64,000 bases of DNA, taken from Tridacna crocea (taxonomy: Eukaryota; Mollusca; Bivalvia; Cardiida; Cardiidae). The DNA lies in assembly GCA_943736015.1 (NCBI GenBank), contig OX031058.1, positions 24,577,001 to 24,641,000 on the forward strand. Reading direction: 5' to 3'. The translations under genes and the position numbers were made by a program. Position 1 is the first letter of the stretch. Each line of letters opens with the position of its first letter. Below the pieces are notes generated by a model that saw only the letters and a program-made list of their open reading frames with translations, was not told the DNA's origin and did not search any database. Of this stretch, positions 33,475 through 44,640 are shown one piece after another.

Positions 33475-34948
33475 CTGTAAATATATAGACATTTCTATTT
33501 TATTCGTGTCAAAACTGATCTTTCTTCCCTCTCTTGCTATTTATTCCTATCTGAAGAAATCAGGTCTGACGGGAATTTATACACAGCAAGTACTTTACAA
33601 GAATGCCTGCAATGTGTACACTACAGTCGTAATTGTTTTCTTGAATTCTTAAAAGTATTCCGAAATTGCCCTAGCAGCGTTTTAAATTAACCTGAAAGTA
33701 TCTGTTGCACTTATTTAGGACCCTGAGGTTTTTCTAACCAGTATCCTATCCTGCTAAATTACTGAATGAAATTTTAAACTTTATATAAAAAACCCAAATA
33801 TTTCTATTTCAAGGTTCTGTTTTGAAGAATAATATCGTCTATGGGACAGAGTAGATCAAAGACCAGACTGCGTGTTCAGTGCAGTCTGATCTTGATCTGC
33901 ACTGTCCGCAAAAAGATCAGTTAGTCGCGCTAAGCATCCTGTGGTTCAACTATACATTGAGTTCTACAAATGTTTCGGGGTCAGTGTAAATTCACAATAC
34001 ATAAATAATCACAATCGGAAGTTTTCAGCCTTAAGTTCCGAGAGTAATCGTATAGACTTTACAGGAGTCATACCAATGACCTGAGGCAAGGTGTTAAAAA
34101 AAAAAAACAGATGTATCCTATATTCTATGTATAGATATACTACTAATTTATGGTATAGCCAACTGTGGTGAGTTTAAAAGGCAGACTGTCACAGAATTCG
34201 CTGTCTAAATCCATTTTTCTTGCGAAGTTGTTCTGCTTCGTCATGGTTTTGTAAATAAATCGAAATCAAAAAACCGAAACAGGAAATAGACGTGGTTTAT
34301 TTTTATATGACGAATTTCAGAAAAATATTTGTTACATTAATTTGCCATGGCTGCAAATGACCACTAAAATAATTGTAACTTTTTCAATAAGTAAATAAAT
34401 CCAAGCAGAAGAAAAAATAAGAATAATTTCGTTAAAAAAGAGAAGGGAGACTGTTGGATAAGATCATGCGACTTGAAAACGCGAATAGAAGGTCAAATAA
34501 CCGCAATTAAAGCATAAGACGTTTGTACGCGGCGGCTTTTTCACTTGTTTGTTTACATGTATCAAAATGTATTGAAATTAAAAGCCAATGATCTATTTGA
34601 AAACACTATTGCTGACCTCTCCTGGTTTCTTTTTCAAAGAAGCCAACTTGTTTATGATATAGCGAGCGCTTCCACTATTTAGATATCAGCAGCAAAGGTC
34701 GAATGAACACAGATTCATTTATTCATCTTTCCATTGAATACACTTTTAAACTTTCATTTTGAAAAAAAAAGAGCAGAAATATCATACTAACGCTGTGGTA
34801 CGTGCGTCAATGACCCTTGTTTGATGTTAATTGGTCCATTCATTACAGCCATATTGCTCGGAGCCTGGCTGAGGCGTGCGGCTCCCTCAGTGACACGTGA
34901 CATCCTGGAGGCAAGTAGAACTAATGCAGCGTAAATTAATGTCCTCAT
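30872..34948 (-). CDS. Secreted two-Kunitz protein with eight degenerate EF-hand-like repeats (919 aa)
   Basis: Two exons, 34948-34792 and 33474-30872, join C|GA to make Arg53. Residues 1-22 are a signal peptide (MRTLIYAALVLLASRM). Kunitz 1 spans Cys54-Cys104 and Kunitz 2 Cys106-Cys156, both with the exact 8-15-7-12-3 spacing and only one residue between them. The P1 position is Trp in Kunitz 1 and Arg in Kunitz 2, so only the second looks like a trypsin-type inhibitor. Kunitz 2 has an extra Cys130 next to its third Cys. Then come a Trp-rich patch, FGLGAGSS-type Gly/Ser repeats (about 240-290), and four double modules at about 367-460, 586-678, 690-782 and 807-896. Each half-module ends like LGALDRNGNINVEMF. 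A Met/Gly/Ser/Asn spacer (NQGMMGS repeats) splits modules 1 and 2. An extracellular, perhaps shell, mucus or byssus matrix role is inference. No stops or shifts. Confidence 0.9.
33843..33912. repeat. Short palindromic repeat (family H6), best copies
   Basis: H6: GATCAAAGACCAGACTGC and GCAGTCTGATCTTGATCTGC around about 13 bases. Other copies: 7886-7945, 19612-19660, 20020-20085, 24058-24118, 24180-24235, 27385-27440, 28105-28165, 39382-39438, 48540-48598, 61157-61208. Confidence 0.85.
34168..34656 (+). repeat. Dispersed repeat R1, copy 2
   Basis: It lies in the Kunitz gene intron, ending 135 bases before exon 1's donor. Diverged and somewhat shorter than copy 1. Confidence 0.85.
34792..34948 (-). 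CDS. Kunitz protein exon 1: signal peptide
   Basis: 157 nt from ATG to donor CAGC|GTTAGT. The open frame runs 24 nt upstream but lacks an ATG, so 34948 is the start. It encodes a hydrophobic leader and a short linker ending THVPQ. Confidence 0.85.
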
Positions 34949-35097
34949 CGTCCCGACGTGTTCACCTGGCAATTAAGAGTTTAATTCAGATCGTGCATTA
35001 TTACATATGTTAGACTTACTGCAATAAATAAACCCTTAACGTTATGAGTGGAACTATTATTGCTTACAAGACAACCTCGTGCTTTTACAACACTAAA

Positions 35098-35165
35098 GAA
35101 GAAGAAGGCATTTGAAAACATTGCGAGAAAAAGAAAAAAATATTGGAACCAGCAATTGTTTGTTC
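35098..35165 (-). mobile_element. H1 MITE hairpin remnant
   Basis: GGCATTTGAAAACATTGCGAG then ATATTGGAACCAGCAATTG; only the core survives. Confidence 0.45.
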
Positions 35166-35637
35166 TACGATGGGGGCTTACAAAGTTTTTACAGCTGCTC
35201 AAGAGGGCCCTTCATGGTGGTGGTTGAATTCATATTTCGTTTTAACAAAATTCCACTAGGCACTTGGAAAATCAGTGTGTTCTGCTTTGCCGAGATGTTC
35301 AGTATTACGGCCTGGAAGAGGTATACTCGTAGGAATCCTTGGCACGGGAAAGCCTGAAGGAGACTTTACAAAGGCATTTGGTTGCAGCAGAAGTACAACT
35401 GACCACGTATTGAAAAATCATTAGCAAACTGTACAGATGGCTAAAGATCTTTAACGACCCCATGCAATAGATGACTGACGTAACAGGAAACTACACTTAC
35501 GATGCAAGATGCAAACAGCAGACGTACGAGCGCAGAATTGTTTAGAGGTAGTGTTTTAGTTCCCGGTGTCTTTCGATTTTTTAGGACGTGTATTTAAGTG
35601 CGAGGATGCACAATAGCAGTGCAATTGGGCTCTCGTT

Positions 35638-35923
35638 TTACTCAGAGTTATGGTAAACATAAAAGATCACGATTATAACCGGTGCACCTATCCATGCTTT
35701 CCTGCAGTTTATTTTACCAATACTCCGCACAAATTTCTTTCCAAGCCCCTGGATGCTTTTCCATCCAACTATCGTCAAAACAATAGTCAGAGGTGGAAAT
35801 AGTATGAATCCTGTCGCACTGGCTATCATCAATTCTCGCAAAGAAATTGGCCGAGCACAATCTCTTCACAACTATAGAGATCTCTAGTACAAGAGTGAAG
35901 ACGGATCTCTCGGCAGACGTCAT
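35638..35923 (-). other. Unidentified short ORFs, one hydrophobic
   Basis: Two overlapping minus-strand frames, one encoding a hydrophobic stretch (TGFILFPPLTIVLTIVGW) with a second (APVIIVIFYVY). Neither has a convincing splice context or recognised family. It could be an exon of a membrane protein or chance. Confidence 0.2.
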
Positions 35924-36040
35924 ACGTCGTCTATCATGTTCTATGAGACGGCCCTGTATGGCAGAGATCGATTCAAAGAATGACCAAATAAATGATTGTT
36001 TATTGAGATTGTCTTCTGAGAATAAAACTCTAATTTCAGA

Positions 36041-36440
36041 GCTTTTTTTTAAAGTTAGAATTTAGACCCTACGTAAAGGATTCGCGCGACACTGTCAAAT
36101 TTTAACTGATTGATTTTTGAATGGGGCTAAATCCAAAGACAAACCCCTAAATCAAATATAAGCAATGGTTGGCCAAACGTGAAAAGGAGCTTTCTGACAT
36201 TTGCGTAGAGTGTGTTCTCGGATCAGCCTGCGCAGTTCGTGCTTTTTTTTAAAGTTAGAATTTAGACCCTACGTAAAGGATTCGCGCGACACTGTCAAAT
36301 TTTAACTGATTGATTTTTGAATGGGGCTAAATCCAAAGACAAACCCCTAAATCAAATATAAGCAATGGTTGGCCAAACGTGAAAAGGAGCTTTCTGACAT
36401 TTGCGTAGAGTGTGTTCTCGGATCAGCCTGCGCAGTTCGT
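36041..36440 (+). repeat. Perfect 200-bp tandem duplication
   Basis: 36041-36240 and 36241-36440 read identically base for base by eye. The unit runs from GCTTTTTTTTAAAGTTAG to GCGCAGTTCGT and contains the left end of an H2 element; only the second copy continues into the rest of it. Confidence 0.97.
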
Positions 36441-36618
36441 GCAGGGTGATCCAAAACGAAACTATCCGTTTTTATCCACTCTTCTGTTATGCGAAAACTC
36501 TACTGTTGCACAGAATCGTAAGGTGCCGTCTCGGATTAGCCTGTGCAGACTTCGCTGGCTGATCCGAGACGACACTTTACGCAAATGTCCGAATGCCCTT
36601 TTACCGTGTTGCAAGCCA
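36374..36618. mobile_element. H2 MITE, full length
   Basis: Its left third was copied in the 200-bp duplication. Right end CCCTTTTACCGTGTTGCAAGC. Confidence 0.82.
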
Positions 36619-37142
36619 TATATGCCTACTTTCACACAGGTAATCCGAATGCAAACAAGAAAACCTTGATGTATAACATCAATGGCGCCGCAAATCAGTT
36701 GTTTCTGAAATAAGGCACGTTACAACATTTCAAATTGTCCAAAGTAAGTTTATGCAGAACTCGGTGAGAAATGAACTGGGAAGCTCTAAACAATATTTTT
36801 ATTCCAACTAAAAACTTAAAAAAGAAAGAGGCAATAACGGTAAGACACAATGATAGCCATTCTTCGGCGAAATTTAACGTTAGTTCAATTGAAACTATGC
36901 ACAAAAGCAGTTGTCACTCGGCAAACAACACAAGAAAACAGTATTAAAACTAAGTTGTACATTTTCAAATTGATATTAAAAACTGAGTATGAAATTACCA
37001 AAGTAGGTACGAATGATCAAAGTGAGTACGAAATGATCAAAAACAACAAGTATAGGTGGGTACGAAATGATCAAAGTTGTACAAAATGGCTTAGGTACGA
37101 AGTGATCTTATTGCGAAATGACTTGATACCGAGTAAACAATA

Positions 37143-37412
37143 ATATGGCCTGCAACACGCGAAAAGGTGCATTCGGACATTTGCGTAAAGTGTCGTCCCG
37201 GATTAGCCTGCGCAGTCCGCGCAGGCTAATCCGAGACGGCACTTTACGACTACATTAGATTTTGTGCTACAGTAGACTTGCGTAAAACAGAAAATCACAT
37301 AAAATCGGAAAGTGTCGTTTCGGATTAGCCTCTGCGGACTACACACGCTGATCCGAGACGACACTTTACGCAAATGTCCGAATGACCCTTTTCGCGTGTT
37401 GCACTCCATATG
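37143..37412. mobile_element. H2 MITE, best-preserved copy
   Basis: Near-perfect inverted ends (GCCTGCAACACGCGAAAAGG / CCTTTTCGCGTGTTGCACTCC) and the perfect inner palindrome GATTAGCCTGCGCAGTCCGC. Confidence 0.9.
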
Positions 37413-37568
37413 GCTCCCTCCATAGGTACTTTTTAAAAGCGAATAAAAATACAGTGCCGCTGCTCATGCGGCGCCAAAATAATGAGTTCGCTCCAAAATC
37501 GCCATAAAGCCAGGGCACAGTTTTACGACTGAGATATAATCAATTAATTTTAATCTAATTTGATTTAA

Positions 37569-37760
37569 ACTCATTTATTTTACATCGATTGAGGAGAAAC
37601 AAGTTCTTACAAATTATACTAATCTTTCTCGATTCTGCTTCCTGGGAACTACACCAGTGCTCGTGCCGAACGTGTGAGCCAATGAAAAATCCCAAAGTTG
37701 ACACCTTCAGAGCCTTATGGTTACGAGGCCGACGCTCTACCTCACGACCACGGACACCAC
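37569..37760 (-). mobile_element. tRNA-derived SINE S1, inverted copy
   Basis: Read on the minus strand: GTGGTCGTGAGGTAGAGCGT, GGCCTCGTAACCATAAGG, GAGCACTGGTGTAGTTCC and the tail CAATCGATGTAAAATAAATG. Confidence 0.75.
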
Positions 37761-37902
37761 ACATTAACCATTACTGGACGAAGATTTTGATAAAGTATTG
37801 TTTCAAAGTAGTAGCGGGAACGTATCCACTCAACACTGAATTTCAGTTATGCTCTGGTAAAACGGGCATGTCAAGGCATCTCACTGTAATTATGGATTCA
37901 AA

Positions 37903-38060
37903 AATTAACCATCTATCAACCAACCGAATCTTAAGGGAGAATGGTCCTTGGACATGCAGGATATTGACCAGTAACAAAAACTTCGACTTAAGTTAGCCTG
38001 TGCAAGCAGATCCGGATCGACAGTTTTTGCAGATGGATAAAACCCCCTTTATACAGACTG
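37903..38060. repeat. H3 repeat, diverged
   Basis: CAACCGAATCTTAAGGGAGAA, GGTCCTTGGACATGCAG and a weak GCCTGTGCAAGC palindrome. Confidence 0.6.
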
Positions 38061-38115
38061 TATAGGTCGTTTATTTTTATGCCAAGACGAGCTTCTTGAT
38101 GGGCCTAGACATCGA

Positions 38116-38340
38116 TTAACTCATTACCAAACGACAATGTTTTAGGCTTGTCCAAATCGAAAGCATTTGTAGACAACAAAATAAAAGTGACTGAAAATTT
38201 TAAATTTGCTTTGGAAAGGGTAGAAAACTTTGTGAGAAAAGGAGAAAATGCTGCCAGCATTTTCTCCTTTTCCCACAATGTTTTCTAAAGGCTTCTTTAT
38301 CAGGGTCGTCCAAAGTAGGGGTTGTGTGGCAATGGGTTAA
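38116..38340 (-). mobile_element. H1 MITE with symmetrically shortened hairpin tip
   Basis: The tip reads ATGCTGCCAGCAT instead of ATGCTGGTTACCAGCAT. Both ends are intact (CTCATTACC, GGCAATGGG). Confidence 0.9.
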
Positions 38341-38396
38341 TCGAGTAGGTAGTTTTAGAACTAAGAATTAAAAGAACGTTTTAGTTTTAGACGGAT

Positions 38397-38905
38397 GGTG
38401 AATACTGGAGAAAAAAAAATGCTTTCTACTTTAATAATTACACAGATTTCGAAAAAATACAATCCAAACTTAAAAAAAAAAAAAAGATTTACAGAAACTT
38501 ATGGACTTAAGATTAAGAAGAACACTTAAAAAGGTTAGTGAATACTGGGAAGAGAAAATGTTGCTTTCAAATACTTACAAAGATTTTGAAACAGCGTAAA
38601 AATACAAGCCAAACTAAAACTTAAAAAAATCCAGAGACTTTTGGACTTAAAAATAAGGACACCTAGAATGGCTGATGAATACTGAAATGTGAAAGTTTTG
38701 TTTCAAACAATTACAAAGATTTTTAATTTGCATTGGAATATAGGCCAAACTAAAAATAAAATACTCTTAGAAACTTGTGGAATTAAAAATAAGAAGATAC
38801 TTTTTAGAATTATTGGTGAATCAAGAGACATGATAATATTTTTATAACAATTACAGAGATGTTAAAACAGTGATACGAGTAAGTTATCAACTAAATAAGT
38901 CATAA
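38397..38905 (+). repeat. Four diverged tandem units of about 140 bp
   Basis: Units start at 38397, 38538, 38672 and 38813 with GTGAATACTGGA or a variant. Each goes on with TTACAAAGATTTT, CCAAACTAAAAxTTAAAA and GGACTTAAAAATAAGAA blocks. AT-rich and non-coding by eye. Confidence 0.85.
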
Positions 38906-39493
38906 TACTTAAAGAAATATACTTACAAAATACCGGTCCAGAATAAAATATTATCTCAAAATACTCTGTCTTCACTCAGGAAAATGTAGCTTGAGTACTG
39001 GTATTTTATATTCGGTAACTTGTACGAAATGAGGTGGGTCCGAACGAACAGCCTACGGGCTCTAGCATGATTAAAGTCCATTTAACGCGAACTGAGAAAA
39101 AAAGTACAAAAAGGAAAGATTAAGTGGTATACCCATTTATTTTCGTCGTCTGACCAGGGATAATCTGTCTCCTTATGCAACACGCATCGTAGTATTGCAC
39201 AGTACTTAAATTGTGGTTTATAGTAACAGATCAAGCCTTGAATATGCGCCGAGCCCATTTCCTCGGCTGAGGGCTTTTGTTTTATTGTGGTATAAACCAA
39301 ATGAAACTTTCAAGTTGATAGTATAACCCAACATCTTGCTAATTCAAAGGTACTTTTGGGAGAAAATATCTCCTTATCGATAGGGTAAATCCAAGATCAG
39401 ACTGTCCGTTCTGAGCAGTCTGATCTTGCTCTATACCGTTTACTAAGGGTCAGTGAGTCGCGCTTAGCAGACTTAGGACTGATACCGCGACGT

Positions 39494-39723
39494 TTAACCC
39501 TTTACCCCATAGATACTCAGTTTGACGTATCAACAACAGACAGCTTTTGAAAACATTGTGGGAAAAGGAAAAATTGCTCGTTACGAGCAATTTCTCCTTT
39601 TCCCACAATGTTTTCTACTCAATCAGATGTTTGTATCCTCATTTGTCCATATTTTAGACATCATATTTTTATTTGCTGCTGAAATGGAAGAGCCTCAAAT
39701 TGGCATATCAGGTAAAGGGTTAA
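39494..39723. mobile_element. H1-related MITE, variant subfamily H1b
   Basis: The ends are TTAACCCTTTACCCCATAG and ATCAGGTAAAGGGTTAA. The flanks between end and hairpin differ from H1. The arms carry a paired change (AAATTGCTCG/CGAGCAATTT). Confidence 0.85.
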
Positions 39724-39912
39724 AACCATCTAGCTGCTAGGTTGCACTCACTGTGCTTTTTCAGACAGATTTGGTCAAGATGAGACAGCACGGAGCGTCT
39801 AATCTTATGATAGATTTACATCGTCCGATACCGGAAGATTTGTCCTAAATTTATAAATCTCAAAATTTGGGATTTTTTACATTAACTCCAGACATTTTGA
39901 ATGGAATTAGCA

Positions 39913-40141
39913 ATTAAATCATTACCAAACGACAAGAATTTGGACTAGTTCAAATTGAAAGCATTAGTAGACGACAAAATAAAAGTGATTGTAAATTTGA
40001 AATTTGTTTTGTGAAGAGTAGAAAACATTGATGTATAAGGAGAAAATGCTGGTTACCAGGATTTTCTCCTTTTCCCACAATGTTTTCTAAAGGCTTCTTT
40101 CTCAGGGGCGTCAAAGTAGGGATTGTTTGGTAATGGGTTAA
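39913..40141 (-). mobile_element. H1 MITE, complete copy
   Basis: The ends are intact; one hairpin arm is decayed (GATGTATAAGGAG). Confidence 0.88.
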
Positions 40142-40642
40142 ATAATTAACAAGAGAATCATCAAAGTGATTGATAATCTTTTCGATCTATATTTCGGACT
40201 ATTGATCAGACCTTACGTTTTGAAATGTTTTTGGCCGAAAAAGGCCCTACAGACCGAGAATACATGGGTCTGTTTTACCGACAAAATAATAGCACGCTTG
40301 GCGTTATTTTGGCGCTCAGCTCTAGGTTAATGTGTTTATGACCTGAAAGTGTTACTTTATACAAATTAATCTTATTTATATGTCCATAATGTCTCAACCT
40401 TTACTATCCCCACAGCCATACAAAAGTCGTGTGCAGAAAAACGTTTCATTATTTGACGATATATAAATGAACTAAGCCGACCTTCAATCAAAACTGATGG
40501 AAAGACTAAAACATTTCGTTTTCAGGACCATCTAGACTGGAACACCTTACAGAACTACGGGTGGTAAAGATCTGAAACCAAATTGCAGGTTCTAAAGAGT
40601 CTGGTCCTCACTTAGAATGTCAACAAGAAGGACCCATACTGT

Positions 40643-40870
40643 TTAACCCTTTACCAAACAATCGCTGGTCTTTACGACTCTGAGATAGAAGCCTTTTGAA
40701 AACATTGTGGGAAAAGGAGAAAATGCTGGAAACCAGCATTTTCTCCTTTTCTCTCAATGTTTTCTACTCTACCAGGAACAAATTGCAGTTTTGAGTTACA
40801 GTTAAATTATCGTCTGCAAATGCTTTCAGTTTGGACCAGTCTGAAATTTTGTCGTTTGGTAAAGAGTTAA
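40643..40870 (+). mobile_element. H1 MITE, complete copy
   Basis: Both TTAACCCTTTACCAAAC-type ends are intact. The hairpin tip is changed to GGAAACC. Confidence 0.9.
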
Positions 40871-40920
40871 ATCTGCATGCCGAATGATATGATATGACCA
40901 TACCACCATACTGTAGCTCA

Positions 40921-41322
40921 TCTTTGCGAGCCAAGGTTACGATCACTACGTGGATCTTACCTTGGCTGACTGAGCCCGATTTCGAGATTCCTGCGATGCG
41001 CCCTCTGTTGGATGCTGGTTAGTATACCCCCTTTACATCATATTTCTAAAAGCAAATGAAATATCGTTTTACAAACCGCTTACGAATACACATGAAGCAA
41101 TAAGCAGACATCCACGTGGGTTTTCATGTTTACCTTCTATTCAAAAGGTAGAGATCTTGTTCTATTTTTATCACAGATGAAATGCTACCAGTGATTTCAT
41201 TCGTTGCAGCTAGAGCTGGCTGCATCCAATGAAAAAGTGAATCGCGTGAATGTAAAAATCAAGCTCGATCCGCCAAGGGTAGAGTAGCGTAGTGAATCGT
41301 CAGCCTTGGCTTGCAAAAGTAT
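40921..41322. mobile_element. ~400-bp element with long diverged inverted ends
   Basis: TTTGCGAGCCAAGGTTACG at left pairs with CGTCAGCCTTGGCTTGCAAAA at right; the pairing extends through ACTACG, CCTTGGC and ATTGGATGC-type blocks. Confidence 0.75.
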
Positions 41323-41609
41323 TAAAAGGAACGAAAAGGACTTATCTAACCTTGTTTGTGTGTGATTAATTGATAATTTAATCGGAGTAAAACGCTGTTT
41401 TAACAGCTTAGGTCATATCACAGCGGTCAGCGCACCTATGCATGTATTTCTGGGCTTTCTCGCCCTACCACAACTTACTCTCTAGGTCACTGACTACTTT
41501 TCTCACTCGCATCAGACGTGAGAGGCGAAAAAATGCCTGAAGGACAGTTTGCCTCAACTGGGCATGGAACTCACAGCCACCGGGTCACAAGTCTTATATC
41601 GTTGGTTTA

Positions 41610-41685
41610 CTTCAAAAATCTCGTAACTACAGCTTGTTTCAAGGTATAGTTATGAGGTGTTGGAAGTAAACCGACAATATGCTGT
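41610..41685. mobile_element. H4 palindrome, diverged
   Basis: TCGTTGGTTTACTTCAAAAATC with GTGTTGGAAGTAAACCGACAA at the other side. Confidence 0.8.
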
Positions 41686-42020
41686 AATCACTGAGCCTTC
41701 CGGGCGGTCCCTATACAAGATTTAAAAACAAAAGATGTTTAAAGAAAAAAAATCAAAGTACTTTTCAAACATTCTGTTGCTTTACCACTTGAACACGTCT
41801 GACTAAAACCAGAACTTGTCGAAAAAAGTTGTCAATGCGAAGGGATACTCAAACTGTTATGGCAAATGATGATGGCGCTCAATCTGAGCAGTTTGTCCAT
41901 TTGTAACGATGTTAATGTATAATATTGTCAGTGACTGCAGTGTCAAAAAACGTCAGTTTCTAACATGGCGTTATTAATCATTGGTAATCATGGTGTGCAT
42001 TTCACACATTTCTGTGTCTA

Positions 42021-42249
42021 TTAACCCATTACCACACGATCCCTACTTTTGACGCCCCTGAGAAAGAAGCCTTATGAAAACACTGTGGGAAAAGGAGAAA
42101 ATGCTGGTGACCAGCATTTTCTCCTTTTCCCACAGCGTTTTCTACCTGTCTCAGATCAAATTTCGATTTTTCAGTCACCTTTATTTTGTCGTCCGTAGTT
42201 GCTTTCAATTTGAACCAGTCTAAAATTTTGTCGTGTGGTAAAGAGTTAA
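42021..42249 (+). mobile_element. H1 MITE, complete copy
   Basis: CCCATTACCACAC subtype; hairpin tip GGTGACC. Confidence 0.9.
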
Positions 42250-42311
42250 ACGTGTTGACGGTATCAACAGCTATTAACCTCGTTAGATGACAATTCACCC
42301 ACTTCAAGCGT

Positions 42312-42682
42312 GTTAAAGGGACATGAAACTAGACATTGAAATGCGAAAATTCAAGAAAATGTTCGAATTCGGCAGTAAACTTGATTTTGTTCGGATGGGT
42401 TTAAAACAAAATTCCCTCATTTTTTTTCCTATAGCGTTAGTAACGCCATTATCTAAATTTAGAGCGCGCACCTGATTTTTTCGCAAAACTCAAAATCGCT
42501 AACAGTCGGCTATTTTGAATCGAATAAGAAAATATATATCAGCGGAATAAGTACACACATGTAAAGTTTCATGAAATTCTGTCCAATGGTATTGGAGGTA
42601 TTGTTCCTCACGAACACTCGGAATGACGGACGGACGGACAGACAACGTTAAAAACTATATCCCTCCGCCTTCGGCGGGGGAT
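42312..42682 (+). repeat. Dispersed repeat ending in GGAC units and a GC hairpin
   Basis: TTCATGAAATTCTGTCCAATGG, then GACGGACGGACGGACAGACAACG, then CCTCCGCCTTCGGCGGGGG (stem). I recall this tail from many mollusc genomic sequences. Confidence 0.6.
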
Positions 42683-42743
42683 GATAACGGCTTGTTTGTT
42701 GTTAATGTCAATATGGCTTCATAACGTGAAATAAATAACTTCT

Positions 42744-42974
42744 TTAACCCATTACCACACACAATCCCTACTTTTGACGCCCCTGAGAAAGAAGCCTTTA
42801 GAAAACATTGTGGCAAAAGGAGAAAATGCTGGTAACCAGCATTTTCTCCTTTTCCCACAATGTTTTCTACCCTTCACAAAACAAATTTCAAATGTTCAGT
42901 CACTTTTATTTTGTCGTCTGCAAATGCTTTCAATTTGGACCAGTCTAAAATATTGTCGTTTGGTAATGAGTTAA
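42744..42974 (+). mobile_element. H1 MITE, complete copy
   Basis: CCCATTACCACAC left end, GGTAATGAGTTAA right end, near-perfect hairpin. Confidence 0.9.
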
Positions 42975-43126
42975 ATCATACAATACGGAAAAAAAGACTG
43001 TTTCATTATACCATACAATACGGAAAAATAAAAATGCTTTATGCCCACAAAAATGTCAAGTAATTCGATAGGGAAAAAGTTATGGTCCAAGGTAATTACA
43101 TCCCTTTGATAAATGTAGTTTAATAA

Positions 43127-43163
43127 TAAAACTGTTAATGTTCTTATTCGGACACCCTGTACT
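43127..43163. mobile_element. Solo end of a related IS630/mariner-type element
   Basis: TTCGGACACCCTGTA is the same terminal motif as in the 18162-19150 relic, here without a recognisable partner or coding sequence. Confidence 0.5.
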
Positions 43164-43407
43164 ATTTCCGGTAGATCTTGTGATTTTTTTTTTCAAGCTC
43201 CTTTTTCATATAAAGAGGAGTGCATTTTTGCAAATACTGTTTCACTCAAGAGATTCCATGTGAGTATACATGAACTGTGATGTACACTTAGCAAGACGAA
43301 AAATAAGATGAAAAAGTTAAAATAATTTATATTGTACCTTGATTTTAATAATACTGACATCATTTAATAACAAAACAAGATATAATTTCTGAACAAGTAG
43401 TAACATT

Positions 43408-43590
43408 TAACCCTTAACCAAATAGTAACGTTTTAAGCACTTCCAAATTGAAAGCATTTACAGACATCAAATAAATTGTGCCTTGAATAATGAAGAGGTA
43501 AAAGCATTTTCTCTTTTTTCCAAAATATTTTCAAAGGCTTTCTCTCCTAGGATCGTTAAAATTCGAAATTGAGTTGCAAGGAATTCTCTC
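43408..43590 (-). mobile_element. H1 MITE, diverged, one hairpin arm lost
   Basis: TTAACCCTTAACCAAATAG left end; only the second arm (AGCATTTTCTC) is left. Confidence 0.65.
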
Positions 43591-43825
43591 TCTCCATATG
43601 TATCACTGTAACGTGTGTTAAACAGCATTCAAAGTCAGTGTGGAATTACAGTTTTGTGTAATGAGAACGGCGCTTCCCATACCTTCAAATTTCATGTACG
43701 CTCCATACGACTAACTCTAAAAGCATTCTGTATTTAAAAAAGTCGGTAGTTGTTCCAGTAATATGGACCAACTGGATGAAAGAAGATAAGACTGCATTAA
43801 CAAATCGGTACATAACATCCATATA

Positions 43826-44091
43826 TAGCCTTGCAACACGTGAAAAGGGGCATTTGGGCATTTGCGTAAAGGGTCGTCTCAGATCAGCATACGCGGACTG
43901 CGCATCCGATATGGCACTTTCCGTTTTTATGTTATATTCTGTTCTGCACAAAACTATTGTAGAGCAAATTCTAATGTAGTCGTAAAGTGCCGTCTCGGAT
44001 TAGCATGCGCGGATTGCGCAGGCTGATCCGAGACGACACTTTACGAAAATGTCCGAATGCCTTTTTTAGCGTGTTGCATGCCAATTATAGC
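43826..44091. mobile_element. H2 MITE, full length
   Basis: GCCTTGCAACACGTGAAAAG left end and AGCGTGTTGCATGCC right end. The two inner palindromes have partly lost pairing. Confidence 0.85.
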
Positions 44092-44628
44092 CTTGCGGTT
44101 TGTTGGTTCACGGTAGTTACGGTCCGATCAAGAAAAAGCCTAAATTTTAACAGAGTGCTGAATAAATCACCAAACAATTTTCTATTTCATCTTTTAACTA
44201 GCGTCATAGAAAAAAGTGATGCAGTTTCATCAAAACGTTGTAAAGAAAAATCAACCTGAACCTTCACCACTGCCCCAGTGCCATTCTGAAAGAGATGCAT
44301 GTGACTTCGATGGTTTTCATAGAAAAAAAATCAGTACAGCTCGATATTTTTGGCGCCAATTTGCAGTCACATGATCAGAAAATATTGCCACATGACCTAG
44401 CAGATGATCTAAATACGTCATCATGCATGTTTTGATGTAAAACTGCTTGAAATGAAGGATTTCAGAGGGTGGGGTAAATAGTGTTAAGCATGTATGTGCC
44501 GATGACATCGTTTTCACTTCCGGTACATTTTTCTTCCATTCTAATCTTTTATTTTGAAAAATTAAGTTGGTTGAGATACAGAAATGTTCAGTTCAAGACA
44601 TTTACAATCAAAACAGAGACCAGAAAAG

Positions 44629-44640
44629 CCGCTAGATGGC
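44629..44640 (+). promoter_or_regulatory. CTCF-like motif
   Basis: CCGCTAGATGGC followed by GCC; same 12-mer as at 23081-23092, in opposite orientation. Confidence 0.35.

Noticed and set aside
37589-37996. 135-codon plus-strand ORF
   Set aside because: It lies over the inverted SINE S1 copy and flanking repeat.
40985-41035. Candidate small minus-strand exon bounded by CTAACCAG and CCAAG|GTAAGA
   Set aside because: It falls inside the long inverted ends of the 40921-41322 element, whose other end mirrors it.
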